Origin: Candidatus Helarchaeota archaeon
GTDB taxonomy: Archaea; Asgardarchaeota; Lokiarchaeia; Helarchaeales; JABXJV01
Length of the DNA stretch: 6,696 bases
Reading direction: 5' to 3'
NCBI GenBank assembly: GCA_013375355.1
Contig: JABXJV010000109.1
Location: 1-6,696 of the forward strand
In this document: positions 4,634 to 6,696 of the stretch, one piece after another
Layout of the letters: each line of letters begins with the position of its first letter
Position numbering within the stretch: position 1 is the first letter of the stretch
Position numbers and translations under genes: made by a program
The notes under the pieces: model-generated
The model's input: the letters and a program-made list of their open reading frames with translations, nothing else
What the model was told of the DNA's origin: nothing
Databases searched by the model: none

Positions 4634-5257
4634 TTAACCACCGATCCTTTTTTCTTTTTTAATCTTTTTTTCAATAGCTTTTCGTTCTTCAGTTGTTAGC
4701 GACCCAAGTTGTGAAATTTCACTTAAAAGCTCGATATCTTCAACTATTTTTGAGTCTATAATAAAGAAAGCACCTAAGGTTGCTTCTGCACTGCTGAGTT
4801 CCGTTTTTACTGTTCCCGATTCATTAATATAAGCAATTTTTATTAGACCTCGAGTTAAAGGAGCAGCCCCCATGACTTCTTTGGAATAATTATCTGCATA
4901 GTATTCTCTATATCTTGAAACAAGTAAGACTCCTAAATTCATTAAAAAATAAAATACCCAAGCCAATAAGCCTATTAGGACTACTGCACTACGATCACGA
5001 CTTCCATAAGAACCCCACATAAATGAATAAGCAATCAAATACAATGTTAAGGGAAGAGTCGAAATTATCATCATAGTTCGTAGATCGGATAATAACCATT
5101 GAAGTAAAACAAATCCAAATGCCATCCCCATTGGATATATTATAATATAAATTCCTTCTAATCCTATCAAATATCCAATTAAAAGCATAAATCCAAAAAT
5201 TATACTAAAAAGTAGCATTACTGCTAACGTCATTCTTCATTTTAAAGCAAACGGCGT
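4634..5257 (-). pseudogene. htpX: HtpX-like M48 protease gene, catalytic segment deleted and 5' end broken
   Basis: From the ATG at 5233 the frame gives 199 residues with two N-terminal membrane spans (about 5-25 and 28-47), two more (about 54-72 and 84-104), then the M48 hallmark SRYREYYAD (106-114) carrying the third zinc ligand Glu110. The HExxH motif that must lie between spans 2 and 3 is absent: LLQWLLSD (residues 43-50) runs straight into LRTMMIISTLPLTLY, which in the family directly follows the HExxH region. About 90-100 residues are missing, in frame. The family's C-terminal STHP segment is also absent (end KKIKKEKRIGG). Upstream, GAGGTGA (5270-5264) is perfectly spaced for an ACG at 5257, in frame through a TGA at 5239-5237 to the ATG at 5233; an old ATG and TGG there are the likely ancestors. 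Membrane quality-control proteolysis is the family role; this copy cannot be catalytic. Confidence 0.75.
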
Positions 5258-5263
5258 TTATTT

Positions 5264-5270
5264 TCACCTC
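5264..5270 (-). promoter_or_regulatory. Orphan ribosome binding site GAGGTGA of the HtpX-like gene
   Basis: GAGGTGA on the minus strand is the best ribosome binding site in the region but is 30 bases from the first usable ATG (5233). It is 6 bases from an in-frame ACG (5257-5255), which marks the probable original start. Confidence 0.55.
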
Positions 5271-5302
5271 ATATTCAATTTTAAATTATTAATAATGGAT
5301 TG

Positions 5303-5333
5303 TCTATCTAAATTCTATCTAAATATATTAAAG
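5303..5333 (-). promoter_or_regulatory. Promoter of the htpX-VIT operon with an 11-bp tandem repeat
   Basis: The minus strand has TTTAATATATTTAG (5334-5321), a TATA-like core about 65-75 bases before the original start codon. Directly downstream and overlapping it, ATTTAGATAGA occurs twice in tandem (plus strand TCTATCTAAAT at 5303-5313 and 5314-5324). An 11-bp direct repeat touching the TATA box is a good place for a regulator; metal control would suit the VIT-like gene, but that is inference. Confidence 0.4.
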
Positions 5334-5351
5334 AATTTAAATCTTAAATAG

Positions 5352-5368
5352 TTTACCCAAAAGGTAAA
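5352..5368. repeat. Short inverted repeat between divergent operons
   Basis: TTTACC (5352-5357) and GGTAAA (5363-5368) form a 6-bp inverted repeat with a 5-base spacer, midway between the minus-strand htpX-like operon and the plus-strand relic operon at 5401. It could be an operator; short enough to be chance. Confidence 0.25.
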
Positions 5369-5400
5369 GTAAAGAAATGACCTAATAAGTAGAAAATAAA

Positions 5401-5703
5401 ATGCTAATAATAAAACCCATTATAGAAAGAATAGTTTTGCATTATAATAATTGGGAATTTTTCCAATAACGTATAAAAACTGTAATTAAACGGGTTAAAA
5501 CTGTTTATATTCCAGAAAAAAAAATTGATAGAATACCAAAATATGATTTTAGATTTACAAATTTTGAAATTGAGGCAATAGAGAAAGCTATTGAAGCTTC
5601 TGAAAAATGTGTATCAGAAGATGATAAAGTTCGACCGAAATTTTATCCTCTCAATTTTTTTAGAAAAAAAGGAAGAAGAATTAAAACGGAGGCAACAAAG
5701 TGA
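5401..5703 (+). pseudogene. First gene of a decayed three-gene operon (100 aa, internal TAA)
   Basis: The ATG at 5401 begins MLIIKPIIERIVLHYNNWEF, meets a TAA at 5467-5469 and then continues in the same frame for 77 residues with clear protein character: VKTVYIPEKKIDRIPKYDF, FEIEAIEKAIEASEKC, then a basic end PLNFFRKKGRRIKTEATK and TGA 5701-5703. Total length 101 codons. The last part is strongly basic, as in nucleic-acid-binding or structural virus/plasmid proteins, but I do not recognise a family. After the TAA there is no in-frame start codon, so the downstream part cannot be re-initiated. The stop overlaps the GTG of the next gene (GTGA), and a GGAGG at 5688-5692 inside this gene serves the next one, so this was a coupled operon. 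Confidence 0.6.
5688..5692 (+). promoter_or_regulatory. Ribosome binding site GGAGG for the GTG start at 5700
   Basis: GGAGG lies 7 bases before GTG 5700-5702, which overlaps the TGA of the preceding gene. This conserved translation-coupling signal shows that both relics were once real, co-translated genes. Confidence 0.6.
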
Positions 5704-5961
5704 GTGAAGCTTTAATATTTTTTTCCTGGAAGTTTATAGGATTCTGAACGTAAATTTTCTAGAACTACAAATTCTACCATAGCTTGAAAGATATTGAGAG
5801 ATGGTAAATTTTTAGGAGCAGATATATATGTATTCGGAACGGTAATCATGCAAAACGCTACCTTTGACCATCACATATACCCATATGGCGATTCAAACAC
5901 GACCATAGAAGATTCATTATTAACAGCAAGTCTGGCATATTCGATATCTGCTAAAAAATGA
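5700..5961 (+). pseudogene. Second gene of the decayed operon (about 86 codons, frameshift and two stops)
   Basis: The GTG at 5700 gives SEALIFF and then loses the frame; removing one T from the T-run at about 5719-5725 restores a frame that runs to TGA 5959-5961. This frame contains a TAG (5737-5739), then DSERKFSRTTNSTIA, a TGA (5785-5787), then KILRDGKFLGADIYVFGTVI and a good C-terminus with FDHHIYPYGDSNTTIEDS and LAYSISAKK. The protein-like composition after the lesions is convincing; an ATG at 5845 could start only the last 38 residues. The family is not recognised. The HH and YPYGD residues are the most distinctive. The end overlaps the ATG of a third gene (ATGA at 5958-5961). Confidence 0.5.
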
Positions 5962-6223
5962 TAGATAAATACGGAAGAGCAAAAGAAAACAATTTTAAAG
6001 TTCAAAATTTATAAAACAGATCAAAAAATTATAAAGCAGTTCAAAATTTATAAAACAGATCAAAAAATTGTATTTATTTGTAAAATTTTCTGGTAGTAAA
6101 TTTGGAATGGTAGAAAAACAAGTAGTGAAAAAGTGTATTAATGAAATAAGTCAAAGTATGCAAAAAACAAACAAATTATATGCATTATTAATAATATCAT
6201 TGGTACTTGGAGCTATCCATTGA
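5958..6223 (+). pseudogene. Third gene of the decayed operon, small membrane protein split by a tandem duplication
   Basis: The ATG at 5958 overlaps the preceding TGA (ATGA) and reads MIDKYGRAKENNFKVQNL before a TAA inside the tandem repeat 6001-6069. A different frame picks up afterwards: FSGSKFG, then an ATG at 6107 giving 38 residues, VEKQVVKKCINEISQSMQK followed by a hydrophobic span LYALLIISLVLGAIH and TGA 6221-6223; in the same frame TLK and a TAA follow. I infer one ancestral small protein with a C-terminal membrane anchor, disrupted by the repeat and a shift. The 6107-6223 piece could alternatively be an independent 38-aa membrane peptide, though its ribosome binding site is poor (GGTAG). 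Confidence 0.4.
6001..6069 (+). repeat. Two-copy direct repeat, 30-bp identical units at 39-bp period
   Basis: Copies at 6001-6030 and 6040-6069 are identical over 30 bases (each begins TTCAAAATTTATAAAACAG and ends CAAAAAATT), separated by 9 bases. The 39-base period is a multiple of three, and one frame reads FKIYKTDQKI twice. Recent slippage duplication is likely. With only two copies and a 9-base gap it is not a CRISPR array. Confidence 0.8.
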
Positions 6224-6243
6224 ACTTTGAAATAATCGTGAAC

Positions 6244-6696
6244 TCAATAGGTAGAATTCAAGTCACTATCTCCGAACTCAAGTAAGTTGCGGAGTTTTCT
6301 AATTTTATCCCCGATCTCATTAATCGCAGTTTCTAGAGTTAAAAAAGATTCACCAAAATTAGGATCTGAAGGATCTAGATTTTCTTTTAAGTTTAATAAT
6401 TCTTCCAAAAACTGTGTATTATGATTTATTCTTTCTACTAGCTTGTTAATATAATCCTCATTGATTAATTCGGAACAAGCCTTAATTATATTCTCATCGC
6501 TAACACAAAATTTTGAATACTCCTTATTTTTTTCAATTAATTCTGGATTTAATAGTTGATTCAACTTATTTTCTTTGTGTAATTGTATTATAAGCTTTGC
6601 CTTATACATCTTATGTCCTATAAAACGTAATCCCAATTCTCCTGTTATCACCATATCAGCTTGTTCATCATATACTATTGCGATTTTTTTATTGTA
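6244..6696 (-). CDS. C-terminal part of an unknown protein (5' end beyond the window)
   Basis: The frame is open from the right edge (6696) to TGA 6246-6244, 150 residues in view. An internal ATG at 6654 is not needed as a start because the frame continues upstream with plausible protein (KKIAIVYDEQAD). The visible part begins with an alpha/beta-like stretch (IAIVYDEQADMVITGELGLR, FIGHKMYKAKLIIQLH) and then becomes helical (NPELIEKNKEYSKF, VERINHNTQFLEELLN, ETAINEIGDKIRKLRNLLEF), ending GDSDLNSTY. This looks like a cytosolic domain with a coiled-coil tail. A second copy of the tail is fused to a permease fragment at 3378-3821, so this gene may also be an ArsB-like transporter with a soluble C-terminus; that is inference. 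The family is not recognised. Confidence 0.65.
   Translation of the reverse strand, partial: YNKKIAIVYDEQADMVITGELGLRFIGHKMYKAKLIIQLHKENKLNQLLNPELIEKNKEYSKFCVSDENIIKACSELINEDYINKLVERINHNTQFLEELLNLKENLDPSDPNFGESFLTLETAINEIGDKIRKLRNLLEFGDSDLNSTY

Noticed and set aside
6001..6069. CRISPR repeat-spacer unit
   Set aside because: Only two copies, a 9-base gap instead of a 30-40-base spacer, no palindromic repeat, and the repeat is in frame with a gene relic.
77..6223. TGA read as tryptophan (or selenocysteine) in the broken frames at 77, 5237, 5785 and 6221
   Set aside because: TGG is used for Trp in the VIT-like gene, TAA and TAG lesions also occur, and the 6244 gene ends with TGA where its duplicated tail at 3378 ends with TAA, so TGA works as a stop here. 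No selenocysteine-insertion hairpin was recognised.

Overview
The window is very AT-rich and looks archaeal. Support comes from a VIT1/CCC1-type membrane protein of the archaeal TIGR00267 kind, an HtpX-type M48 protein with archaeal features, TATA-like boxes of the TTTAWA type about 22-30 bases before starts, and GAGGTG/GGAGG ribosome binding sites. A low-GC Asgard (Lokiarchaeia-like) genome fits best, but that assignment is inference. The overall picture is an accessory or decaying region: few intact genes, and many broken reading frames that only appear when stop codons or single-base shifts are bridged.

Bases 1-560 hold three gene relics on alternating strands (2-187 +, 221-394 -, 431-553 +); the last carries a Rossmann-like glycine motif. 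On the minus strand, 662-946 encodes a small winged-helix-like protein preceded by a perfect 13-bp inverted repeat and, further upstream, by a strikingly GC-rich hairpin (1083-1111). Genes 1652-1774 and 1188-1649 form a tight minus-strand pair; the second protein combines a probable winged helix with a C-x9-C-x2-C-x5-C cluster. Three clusters of a 9-base iteron-like repeat (TGAGGTTAA) lie in and upstream of this pair.

The plus-strand gene 2284-2472 encodes a small charged helical protein. It is followed by a TATA box, an 18-bp stem-loop (2605-2678) and a T-run, which could be a non-coding RNA. The minus-strand unknown gene 2878-3204 seems to have lost its last ~29 codons through a one-base slip in an A-run.

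At 3378-3821 a fragment of an ArsB/P-type permease is fused in frame to a copy of the C-terminal tail of the gene at 6244-6696 (about 93% identical over 140 bases). Next comes a minus-strand operon: an HtpX-like gene (4634-5257) that lost its start, gained a nonsense codon and lost the whole HExxH segment, followed by an apparently intact VIT/CCC1-like transporter gene (3972-4631, TTG start). Divergent from it, 5401-6223 is a plus-strand operon of three unknown genes, coupled by GTGA and ATGA overlaps, all inactivated by stops, a frameshift and a 39-bp tandem duplication. The window ends inside a minus-strand gene of unknown function.

Most likely intact: the VIT-like transporter, the 62-, 94- and 153-aa small proteins, and the partial gene at the right edge. 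I see no tRNA, rRNA, CRISPR array or complete insertion sequence.
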